Assembly (NCBI GenBank): GCA_964612295.1
Contig: CAZTDY010000009.1
Span: 1-64,000 of the forward strand
Reading direction: 5' to 3'
DNA: 64,000 bases
Source of the DNA: CAYQJL01 sp964612295
GTDB taxonomy: Bacteria; Eisenbacteria; RBG-16-71-46; CAIMUX01; WJJG01
Shown here: piece after piece, positions 52,075-60,029 of the stretch
How the letters are laid out: every line of letters starts with the position of its first letter
Position numbering within the stretch: the first letter of the stretch is position 1
The notes under the pieces: model-generated
Databases searched by the model: none
What the model was told of the DNA's origin: nothing
The model's input: the letters and a program-made list of their open reading frames with translations, nothing else
Made by a program: the position numbers and the translations under genes

Positions 52075-53421
52075 TTAGTTACCCTGCATCATGCGGCGCT
52101 GCAGGGCCCATCCTCCCAGAACAACACTCAGCAACCCGATACCGCCCAGGACCAGGAGCTCGGTGGCAATACTCGCGATACCGGCATCCGAGAAGAGCAG
52201 CGTCTTGAATCCCTCGCTCGACCAGTAGTTCAGGGAGAGAACCGACAGATTGCGCAAAAAAGCGGGAAGCATGTCCAGCGGGATCCAGGAGCCACCCAGG
52301 AAGGCCATCATCATCACGATGATCGAGGCTACCGTTCCGCCCTGTTGCTCGGAGCGCGCCGCACCGAAGACCAGGGACAGCAGTCCGGTGACGGCCGCCA
52401 AGAAGGCCACACAGAGGAGGGCGAAGGCGGGCAGATCGGCCCGGGCTTTGAGCAGAAGCGCGCCCACCACGGCCATCGCGGTCGCGACGAGCAGGCCCAT
52501 GACCATCGTGGAGAGCATCTTTCCGGCCACCACGCTCCACCCGCGGATCGGCAAGGTCAGCTGGCGCGCCAGCGTGCCCATCGTCCGTTCGCGCGGAATG
52601 TCCGCCATGAAGCCGAGTGCGAGAATCGCCAACGCAAATGTGGCCATCCCCGGCAGCACATACCGAAAGACCATCAGGAAACCCGAGTCGTCATTGTCCT
52701 CTTCCTCGCCGGCATCCGCGTTGGAGGCGGTGTCCGCGTTCGCTTCAGAGGGCTGCGCACCGCCGGCCAGCAGGGAATCCTTGGTGGTTTCCAAACGAAT
52801 CACCGGCGGGAAGGCCAGGCGGCGGATCGATCGCAGGCTGTTGTTCATCGACGTTGCGGTCGCGGCCATGAGTTCATTATCGAGAAAGCCACTCCACTCG
52901 GCGTCGGCAGCATTGGCTTCGTTAACCCCGCCGCGGATCATGCCCAGTGGTTCGGCCAGAATGGTGGTCGCGCCATCGAGCAGCTGGGCAATCATCCGGG
53001 CCGCTTCTTCAACCGCCTGCGGGCCGATGGCCTCGGCCGGGTTCTTGATCACCTCGAGCTTGGTCGGGCGGCCGTCGAAGATGTCGTCGCTGAACCCCTT
53101 CGGGATGATAATGGCGCCGGACACCTTGCTCTTGCGAAGAAACGTCTCGGCCTCCTCGCGCGTGACCTCGGTTGTTTCGAAGTACTGCGCGACCTGCTCC
53201 TGCCCGAACGCCCCCATGACGAAGCCGCCGACGAACCCATCGTCCTCATTGACCAGGGCGACCTTGAAGCGTGGAATCTGATCCCCGCCGGCCCCGCCGC
53301 CGAAGGCCAGCGCGATCAGCCCCGAGAAGATAAAGGGGAACAGAAGATAGACGATCGGAGCCAACGGGGACCGCAGCCGCCGCAGCAGATCGTTCATCAT
53401 GACTGTCAGACAGGCACGCAT
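52075..53421 (-). CDS. ABC-2-type transporter permease (first permease)
   Basis: A 448-residue relative of the next gene's product: one N-terminal helix (PIVYLLFPFIFSGLIALAFG), a long extracytoplasmic domain with an acidic low-complexity stretch (AGEEEDNDDSG) before the membrane block, and five C-terminal helices with the PRERTMGTLARQLTLPIRGW pattern of the family. The two permeases likely form a heterodimer driven by the ATPase encoded 21 bp upstream. The substrate, a drug, lipid or sodium, is not determinable. Confidence 0.9.
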   Translation of the reverse strand: MRACLTVMMNDLLRRLRSPLAPIVYLLFPFIFSGLIALAFGGGAGGDQIPRFKVALVNEDDGFVGGFVMGAFGQEQVAQYFETTEVTREEAETFLRKSKVSGAIIIPKGFSDDIFDGRPTKLEVIKNPAEAIGPQAVEEAARMIAQLLDGATTILAEPLGMIRGGVNEANAADAEWSGFLDNELMAATATSMNNSLRSIRRLAFPPVIRLETTKDSLLAGGAQPSEANADTASNADAGEEEDNDDSGFLMVFRYVLPGMATFALAILALGFMADIPRERTMGTLARQLTLPIRGWSVVAGKMLSTMVMGLLVATAMAVVGALLLKARADLPAFALLCVAFLAAVTGLLSLVFGAARSEQQGGTVASIIVMMMAFLGGSWIPLDMLPAFLRNLSVLSLNYWSSEGFKTLLFSDAGIASIATELLVLGGIGLLSVVLGGWALQRRMMQGN

Positions 53422-53442
53422 GGCCCCTCGCCTCCCAACTCG

Positions 53443-54378
53443 CTAGTCGCGTAACTCCCGGCCGGTCAGCTTCAGAAAAACACCTTGGAGACTGGGCTGT
53501 TGAATGGAGATGTCATCGATCGAGAGGCCCTGCGCCAGGAGGCGCCCGAGAACCTGGGCCACTTCACCCTCGCCGGAGCCCACGTCGACCATGGCATGAC
53601 CATCTTCGACGTGGACGACGCGCACGGCGGTTTCGGCTTTCATCAGGACATCGATGTCGGCCGCGCGAAACGCGCCACGAAGCGTGAGGATCTCGCCCTC
53701 GCCCACACTGCGTTTGAGCTCGTCGAGCGTACCTTCGGCCAGGACGCGCCCCTCGTCCATGATGCCGATCCGGTCACACAGGTCCTGCGCCTCTTCGAGG
53801 TAGTGCGTCGTGTAGAGGACGGCCGTTCCCTTCTTGGCTTCGGTGCGCACGACTTCCAGAATATTGAGACGGGCCTGAACATCGATGCCGACGGTCGGCT
53901 CATCCAGAAGCAGCAGGCGGGGGTTGTGGATCATGCCCACCGCGAGATTCAGGCGGCGCTTCATCCCGCCCGAGAATTTGCGCGTCGGCTCCCGGCCCCG
54001 ATCCTGGAGCCCCACGGTTTCGAGCACCTCTTTGATCCGGGTCTTCAACTCCCCACCGCTCAGTCCCGCGAGTTGTCCCCAGAAACGGAGATTCTCATGA
54101 GCCGTCAGGTCTCCGTAGATGGCGGTCTCCTGGGGAACGACGCCGATCCTCTGTTTGAATTCGAGCGGATCGCTCGAGAGGGGAATCCCTTCGAGTTCGA
54201 TCCGGCCCGCGTCCGGTTTCAGAAGACCGCAGGTACAGGAGATCGTGGTCGTCTTGCCGGCCCCGTTGGGACCCAAGAGTCCGTAGATCTCGCCGGGCTT
54301 GACCTGGAAGGAGATGTTGTCCACCGCCTTCAAGGAGCCGTAGGACTTCGAGAGCGTCTCGACCGTGAGCATAGGCAC
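53443..54378 (-). CDS. ABC-2 exporter ATPase
   Basis: A 311-residue protein with Walker A LLGPNGAGKTTT, Q-loop VVPQETAIYGDLTAHENLRF, signature FSGGMKRRLNLAVGMIHNP, Walker B LLLLDEPTVGID and switch YTTHYLEEAQDLCDRI, of the CcmA/DrrA type. A C-terminal extension of about 90 residues follows. The GTG at 54378 and the ATG at 54372 are both possible starts. It is the first gene of an exporter operon with two ABC-2 permeases. Confidence 0.94.
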   Translation of the reverse strand: MPMLTVETLSKSYGSLKAVDNISFQVKPGEIYGLLGPNGAGKTTTISCTCGLLKPDAGRIELEGIPLSSDPLEFKQRIGVVPQETAIYGDLTAHENLRFWGQLAGLSGGELKTRIKEVLETVGLQDRGREPTRKFSGGMKRRLNLAVGMIHNPRLLLLDEPTVGIDVQARLNILEVVRTEAKKGTAVLYTTHYLEEAQDLCDRIGIMDEGRVLAEGTLDELKRSVGEGEILTLRGAFRAADIDVLMKAETAVRVVHVEDGHAMVDVGSGEGEVAQVLGRLLAQGLSIDDISIQQPSLQGVFLKLTGRELRD

Positions 54379-54470
54379 CCCATCCGTCGCATCAGAAACG
54401 AGAAGTCAGGTCGCAATTGGGTCAGCCTAGCAGGCGGAAGGGCCACCGACAAGGGCGGGGCGAACGATCG

Positions 54471-56012
54471 TTATCCCATGAACAGCTTGACCAGCGTGTT
54501 CTTCATCGGCAGATGGGAGCGCAGTAACATTTCTTTCTCTTCGGAGCCGTATACGCGCAGCCAGCGGAGAATCAAGAACTGACCCAGGGTTACGCCGCCC
54601 AATACCGCAACGAGCACCACCGGATGGGTAAGCTGCGTTCGGACAAACCACAGCGGGAGCACGACCCCTGAGCCGAGCAACACCTTGGCGAAGGTCCCCC
54701 AGGGGATCTTCATCTGAGGGACGAGCCGTCTCGTGACGAAGTACTGCAGGATGCCGGTTAGAAGCAGCGCGATCGCCACGGGCGGGATGCCGCCCCAGAT
54801 GCCGTAGCGAGGGATGAAGACAAAGTCGAGCGCGACATTGATGATCGCACCCACGATCGCAATCAAGGTGTTGACGAGGACCTTCTCCTTGACGTAGAGC
54901 GCCATGCGCAGCGGCGTCACCAAGAAGGACAACAGGAAGATCAGACTGAAGACCTGGCAGAGCGGGGCCCCCCGGAACCTCTCGACTCCGTAGAGCGCAA
55001 GGTACGCCTGACCGCCCAGAACCGCACCGGTCACGGCGACGGGCACGACCAACACGAACAGGAGACGGAAGTAGAGGTGAACGCCGCGAATCAGATCCTC
55101 ACCGCGGCGCGCGTGCGCTTCCGAAAGCGAGGCGAGAACGATCGGCCAGATCGCAAGAGGCACGAACTCCAGGAGCATTTGCGGGAGGTTGTAGGCAGTG
55201 TTGAAGTCGGTCACATCGGCCGGGAGCCAGTAGTGACCGATGATGAGCGTCTCTGAAGACCGCCAGAGCACCTGATTGATGAGCGCCCCCAGGGCGATGG
55301 GCAACGCATAGCGCATGATGCGCGCGGTGGAGATGCCCTCCCCCTGATCGGCCCGCACCCAGGGAATCGCGCGCGGCAACCAGGGTGCCAGGAGCAAGAT
55401 CCCCGCGATGAAGCTCACGGCAACAGCCAAGAGCACGCCGACCAGGTTCATGCCCCGCGTGAACATCAGGGTGAGTAGCCCGACGAGCACGAGCTTCTGC
55501 ACCACCGTTGCGAGGGCGAACTGCCGCATGCTCCGTACGGCCATGAAGATGTGGCTGACCGTGTTCCACAGAATCTCCGCGAGGATCAGCGCAGCCCCCA
55601 GGGGCAGGATGTCGCCCAGGTCGGCGCGGAACGCCTCGTGGAAGAGCCCCACCAACGGATGCCGCACCAGATAGACCACGGCCAGCACAACCACCCAAGC
55701 CAGGAGCTGGTAGCCGAGCCCACGCCAGAGAAGCTGCCGGGCTCCGCGCGCGTTGTTCTTCACCCGCATCTCGGGAAGGAACTGGAGCATCGACTGTGCA
55801 ATGCCCATGGCCATCGCCAGGGAGAGGAAACGCGCGATGTTGAGAAAGACTCCATAGACGCCGTAGGCGTGTTCGCCGAGTCCCCGCACGATGAACGCGT
55901 TGGAGGCCAGGGAGAGGACGGCCACCAAGACCTTGGCCAGGAATCCCCAGGCCAATGCGCTGGGCACCTCCTGCGAGGTGCGAACCGATGACTCGCCCTG
56001 GCTCTGGGTCAC
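54471..56012 (-). CDS. Polysaccharide biosynthesis flippase (Wzx/MurJ-like MATE fold)
   Basis: The 513-residue protein has about 14 hydrophobic segments and the N-terminal family pattern ALAWGFLAKVLVAVLSLASN, IVRGLGEHAYGVYGVFLNIA. GTG at 56012 follows GGAGG at a rather long 11 nt, directly after the TAA of the GT-C-like gene. It would flip lipid-linked glycans made by the two adjacent glycosyltransferases. A second flippase lies at 14190-15662, so this window holds two glycan systems. Confidence 0.85.
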   Translation of the reverse strand: MTQSQGESSVRTSQEVPSALAWGFLAKVLVAVLSLASNAFIVRGLGEHAYGVYGVFLNIARFLSLAMAMGIAQSMLQFLPEMRVKNNARGARQLLWRGLGYQLLAWVVVLAVVYLVRHPLVGLFHEAFRADLGDILPLGAALILAEILWNTVSHIFMAVRSMRQFALATVVQKLVLVGLLTLMFTRGMNLVGVLLAVAVSFIAGILLLAPWLPRAIPWVRADQGEGISTARIMRYALPIALGALINQVLWRSSETLIIGHYWLPADVTDFNTAYNLPQMLLEFVPLAIWPIVLASLSEAHARRGEDLIRGVHLYFRLLFVLVVPVAVTGAVLGGQAYLALYGVERFRGAPLCQVFSLIFLLSFLVTPLRMALYVKEKVLVNTLIAIVGAIINVALDFVFIPRYGIWGGIPPVAIALLLTGILQYFVTRRLVPQMKIPWGTFAKVLLGSGVVLPLWFVRTQLTHPVVLVAVLGGVTLGQFLILRWLRVYGSEEKEMLLRSHLPMKNTLVKLFMG

Positions 56013-56015
56013 GGT

Positions 56016-58934
56016 TTAGTAAACCTCCAGCACGCCCACGGTCTCTCCGTCATAGAGATCGCGATCGGTCAGGTAGTGCGTGAACGGCCAACTGGGAAGG
56101 AAAGCCTGCTCCATCCACTTGACCTTCAGTTCGTACTCACCGAGGGCGGCGTACTCTGGAACCTCCAGTTCAATGCGATCGATCACGAACTCGTCGTGCG
56201 GCCAATGCTCGATGCCGAGCATGCCATCCAACGGCACGTGTGTATCCGGGACGCGGTAGACGACGTTGTTGCGACCCTGCTGCCATCGCCGGTGAACCTT
56301 GCTCCACCGCAGGGACCAAAGCCGTCCGCGGGGCGCCGCCGTGTCCATTCGCAGATACACATTGACCGGGAACTGAGGGCTGTCCCCGACGCGGCGCCAA
56401 TAGAGCGTCGCTCCCACCGTATCTCCGCGGCTCACAAGGGTGGTGTCGAGCACCACCGCGGTCAGGGTGAGACCCGCCAGCGTATCGGACAGCACGGGGA
56501 ACACGTCGTCCGGAAGATTCCGCACGAGGATCTCGCGCGTCAGTTCCTCGCTGGTGCGCCCGGCCGGGATGACCTCGCCGGGGCGAACCACACCGGAGAG
56601 GACATCGACGTTTTCCCGTCGAACCCGGTAGAGCGCGCTCTCACCCTCCCGTCCGTGCTCGAAGACCTTCTCGAACAGGCTCGGCTCCGCATCCAGGGCG
56701 GCACTTTGCACGATCGGCAGGTCGCCGCCGGCGTTGCAGAAGAACTGGTCGATTCGTCTGGGCAGCTGCCCGTTGACCAGGACGTATTCGATCTGAAACG
56801 ACCGGCAAAGACGGGCCTTCTCCCCCGCCCCTCGGTAGGGGCTCAAGATATCCCGGCAGGCGGCCAGCCGCGCGGTGGCCAGTGAGTCGGAGGGTGATCC
56901 ATGCTGGTGCAACACGGCAACCGTGTAATGGGGCGTGAATGCCGGAATGCTGTAGCTGGTCACCGGATCACTCAGGATCACCGCCGGCTGGGGGACTTCA
57001 TCGGTGACTCGGTCCAACAAGTCCATCCAGGCCAGAGCCGAGGCGTTGTGTCGCGCCTCCAGATTCGATGCCGAATAGGAACGCGCGAACCCTTCCAGCC
57101 GCGGGAACAGGAGCACAACCATGAACACGTAGAACAGAAGCGACGTGATCACCCTGCGAGCAGAGTTCAGCGTCAGCAGATTCTCACCCATCGAGCGCGC
57201 CATGTAGGCGAACACCATCAGGAAAGGCACCGCGACCACAAATCGGGCCACCAGATAGCCCAGGTAGGGCTCGAGCAACGGCACCAATACCGGATTCATG
57301 ACAATGAGAATGGGCACGAGACTGAGGGCCGCCATGTAGAGGATCGCATCATCCTTGCGCGCGTGTCGCCACAGGAAGAGCGACAGGAAGACCCCTCCGA
57401 ATCCAGTTCCCATCAGGAATCGTTTCCAGTGCTCCGGCATCAGAATGTAGAACCCGCTCCCAAACGAGAGAATCCCGTGGGTGTGGGTATGAATCGTACT
57501 CAGCGGGGAATAGGCGAAGACCAATCGCCAGACCGTCGGCACAAAACAACCGGCCGACGCGGCCAGGAAGACCCAGCCCACCCGTCGCAGGTTGGGATAG
57601 TCGATCCCCTGCAGGATGAGCATGACGACGAAGAAGACGCCCAGGGAAAACAGGATGTGGAATGCGGCGAAAATGTGGGTGGCGGTTGCCCCGAACGCCG
57701 CCATGGCGACGAGCAGGAGCACTCTTCGGCGGGCGGCCCGCAAGACGTACTCGAGCGCAACGGCGAGCGTCGCCCAAGCCAGGACGATCCCCATCTGACT
57801 CCCGTAGCCCAGCCGGAGGAATGCGCCTCGATTGATCTCTCCGAAGAAGACAAACGCCAGGAAGGTGGCAAAGAGAGCCGTCCCCTCGCTGCGCAACAGC
57901 CGGCGCGAGAAAGAGTGAAAGATGATCAGCGCCAGGGGCATCAAGAGACCGGGCAGGAGGTGCCAAAGCGTCTGCACGGAGCTATGCGTCAGGGTGGCCT
58001 GCGCCGCCAGCAGAACGTGGAAGAAGCCTTTGCGCGCGTCCACCGCAGCGCCGTCGCCCTCTACATAGAACGTGGTGCGCGGCAGGATTTGATCGCGCTC
58101 CACCATCTCTCGCAAACAGGCCAGGTGATCGAGTGCGTCGGTGCCGAGCCCAGACGGCCCGCCGGCGTAGAACCCCAGGCAGGAGGCCGAGATCATCAAC
58201 ACGCCGAGAACCAACAACGTTGCCCAGCGCGGCGCCACCGGGTGGTCCTTCTTGTGCTGGTCGCCCAAGCGGTAGGCATCGCGCAGAATCCGCTGCATCA
58301 CCGGGTTCGCGGGATGACCGCCCACGAAGAGCTCCCTTTGGGCATCCGCTTCCTTGGATGCATCGTCAGCCGCACCACCCTCGGACCCCTCACCCATCGG
58401 GCGCGAGGCGCCGTCCGACGCGGACGGGTCGGGCGAACCAGGCGGAGTCTCTTCGGCGGGATCAACCGGCTTCGAGGCGGCGCCAAGCAATCCCCTCAGA
58501 TCCCGCACGACCAGCAAGACGGCCATCAGCAGCACCGCAGCGGCCTCCGCCCAGATCAACGTCGAGAGGCGACCCGGAAGGATCGGGCGCGCAGCGTCCA
58601 GGCCGGACACCGGTCCGAGCCCGACATCACCGCCGAAGAACCACCCCACCATGCCAAGAAAGGAACCGATCGCCACACTGAGCGCGATCGAACGGGTGAG
58701 ACGTGAAGCGAGGCCGATTCGCGATTGAGGAAACACCAGCAGATGGAAAAGCCAGCCGGGCAGGAGCAGGAAGAGCGGCGGACCCGCGAAGTGGCGAAGC
58801 GTCTCGGGAATCACCGGCGTGGAGAAGTAGAGCAGCAGATAGGCCAAAGGGCTGGCCAACCAGAGCAGGTGCAGCGGGCTGATGTGCCGCCTGAGCACCG
58901 GCGGCTGCACGACCTTCTTATCCGCGGCTTCCAT
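56016..58934 (-). CDS. Large polytopic membrane protein, GT-C glycosyltransferase-like
   Basis: A 972-residue protein with about 13-15 membrane helices in residues 25-640 and a C-terminal soluble beta-rich domain of about 300 residues. After the first helices comes an acidic low-complexity cytoplasmic loop (about 155-210). A loop after a later helix holds GTDALDHLACLREMVERDQI, placed like the acidic catalytic loop of GT-C enzymes (oligosaccharyl- or mannosyltransferases). The topology matches lipid-sugar-dependent glycosyltransferases acting outside the membrane, but no family motif is certain. It lies between a GT2 gene (94-nt gap) and a flippase gene (3-nt gap). Confidence 0.65.
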   Translation of the reverse strand: MEAADKKVVQPPVLRRHISPLHLLWLASPLAYLLLYFSTPVIPETLRHFAGPPLFLLLPGWLFHLLVFPQSRIGLASRLTRSIALSVAIGSFLGMVGWFFGGDVGLGPVSGLDAARPILPGRLSTLIWAEAAAVLLMAVLLVVRDLRGLLGAASKPVDPAEETPPGSPDPSASDGASRPMGEGSEGGAADDASKEADAQRELFVGGHPANPVMQRILRDAYRLGDQHKKDHPVAPRWATLLVLGVLMISASCLGFYAGGPSGLGTDALDHLACLREMVERDQILPRTTFYVEGDGAAVDARKGFFHVLLAAQATLTHSSVQTLWHLLPGLLMPLALIIFHSFSRRLLRSEGTALFATFLAFVFFGEINRGAFLRLGYGSQMGIVLAWATLAVALEYVLRAARRRVLLLVAMAAFGATATHIFAAFHILFSLGVFFVVMLILQGIDYPNLRRVGWVFLAASAGCFVPTVWRLVFAYSPLSTIHTHTHGILSFGSGFYILMPEHWKRFLMGTGFGGVFLSLFLWRHARKDDAILYMAALSLVPILIVMNPVLVPLLEPYLGYLVARFVVAVPFLMVFAYMARSMGENLLTLNSARRVITSLLFYVFMVVLLFPRLEGFARSYSASNLEARHNASALAWMDLLDRVTDEVPQPAVILSDPVTSYSIPAFTPHYTVAVLHQHGSPSDSLATARLAACRDILSPYRGAGEKARLCRSFQIEYVLVNGQLPRRIDQFFCNAGGDLPIVQSAALDAEPSLFEKVFEHGREGESALYRVRRENVDVLSGVVRPGEVIPAGRTSEELTREILVRNLPDDVFPVLSDTLAGLTLTAVVLDTTLVSRGDTVGATLYWRRVGDSPQFPVNVYLRMDTAAPRGRLWSLRWSKVHRRWQQGRNNVVYRVPDTHVPLDGMLGIEHWPHDEFVIDRIELEVPEYAALGEYELKVKWMEQAFLPSWPFTHYLTDRDLYDGETVGVLEVY

Positions 58935-59028
58935 GCCTTTTAAAAGCCCTCCGCGCCGCGCCGGGTTCCCACCGGCCGACAGGGGGTCGACCGGCCGGGC
59001 GGACCTTCAATGTAGCCGCTAGACTTGA

Positions 59029-59700
59029 TCAGCTGAAGCGCTTCTTGAAGAGAAAGCAGAGGTTCTCCCACCCGTCACGCCACTTGCGCAGTTTGACCTC
59101 TCCAACCCGCGGGTCGTAGTTGATGTGGTACTCGGCGAATCGAACATCCCGGTTCTTGACCGCCTCGATCTTGATTTCCTGCGAGAAGGGCATTCCGTCG
59201 CTGGTGACGTTGAGTTTCTCCAGCACCGCCCGTTTGAAGACCCACATGCCTGATTGGGAATCGGCCATTTTCTGCCCGAAGAGCAGCCAGGTGGTCGCGG
59301 TGAGGATCCAGTTGCCGACCTTGTTGCTGAAGTTCATCGCCTCGGCATTCTTGAGCGGGAAACGCGCCGCGGAGATGAAGTCGAGTTTCTCAGCGATGAG
59401 ATGGCCCATCAGCCCCGGGATTTCCTCAGGAGGATAGGTGCAGTCGGCGTCCATGGTGATGATCACGTCTTTGCTGGCCGCGGCCATACCGGCCTTGTAG
59501 GCCGCCCCGTACCCCTGGCGGGTCTCGAGAACGACCTTCGCGCCCAGGCTCTCAGCAACCTCCTGGGTTCGATCAGTGGAGTTGTTGTTGGCCACGACGA
59601 TTTCATCGATGCAGTCCGGGAGTCGTTTGATGACCTCCTGGATGCCCTCTTCCTCGTTGTAGGCCGGAATGACCATACTGATCGTAAGCTCTTGAAACAC
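59029..59700 (-). CDS. Glycosyltransferase family 2 (polyprenyl-phosphate sugar transferase-like)
   Basis: GTG at 59700 follows GGAGG by 5 nt; 223 residues. The GT-A core has ISMVIPAYNEEEGIQEVIKR, EIVVANNNSTDRTQEVAESL, the metal motif DADCTYPPEEI and the acceptor-side segment MADSQSGMWVFKRAVLE. Dolichol-phosphate-mannose-synthase-like proteins of this size charge a polyprenyl phosphate with a sugar for a GT-C enzyme. The next gene downstream encodes such a GT-C-like protein, a sensible pair. No membrane helices are fused to it. Confidence 0.88.
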   Translation of the reverse strand: MFQELTISMVIPAYNEEEGIQEVIKRLPDCIDEIVVANNNSTDRTQEVAESLGAKVVLETRQGYGAAYKAGMAAASKDVIITMDADCTYPPEEIPGLMGHLIAEKLDFISAARFPLKNAEAMNFSNKVGNWILTATTWLLFGQKMADSQSGMWVFKRAVLEKLNVTSDGMPFSQEIKIEAVKNRDVRFAEYHINYDPRVGEVKLRKWRDGWENLCFLFKKRFS

Positions 59701-60029
59701 CGGCTCCTCCCGCGGGCCCCGCGTTCAGTCCTGGCACACCTGCCACAAAAATGACGTCCAGTGAGTCTATCGGACGATGAGGGCCGGATCCAGCGTCACA
59801 TCTGCCTGGGCAATCCCCCCGCCGGACCGAGCGCGCCGCGGCCCCAGGCCGGGCTGCCGGCAGATATCCCCCTAACATATTGCAAATAAACATGTTAGAG
59901 CCTCGGCCCGAGCCCGGCGGACCACCGGCGATCATCCCCGAGGTGTGTAGTATAATCGGGACGTGTACGCCACCGGTAACGGCCACCTCGGCCGAGGGAA
60001 GCCCTGACAACGCCCGATGGGAGGATTCG
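59701..60029. other. 329-nt divergent intergenic region with an AT-rich dyad
   Basis: No gene is seen. It holds a 7-bp inverted repeat (CTAACAT 59872-59878, ATGTTAG 59892-59898, 13-nt AT-rich spacer) and the TATAAT listed separately. The dyad is 53 nt upstream of that -10 and could be an operator for the penicillin-acylase-family gene. Confidence 0.45.
59951..59956 (+). promoter_or_regulatory. Perfect -10 element (TATAAT) for the penicillin-acylase-family gene
   Basis: TATAAT at 59951-59956 lies 73 nt before the ATG at 60030. No recognisable -35 lies 16-18 nt upstream, so the promoter may need an activator. Confidence 0.4.

Noticed and set aside
56901..58706. 601-residue plus-strand frame opposite the GT-C-like gene
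   Set aside because: Extremely charged, Gln/His/Arg-rich sequence typical of the reverse complement of membrane-protein genes.
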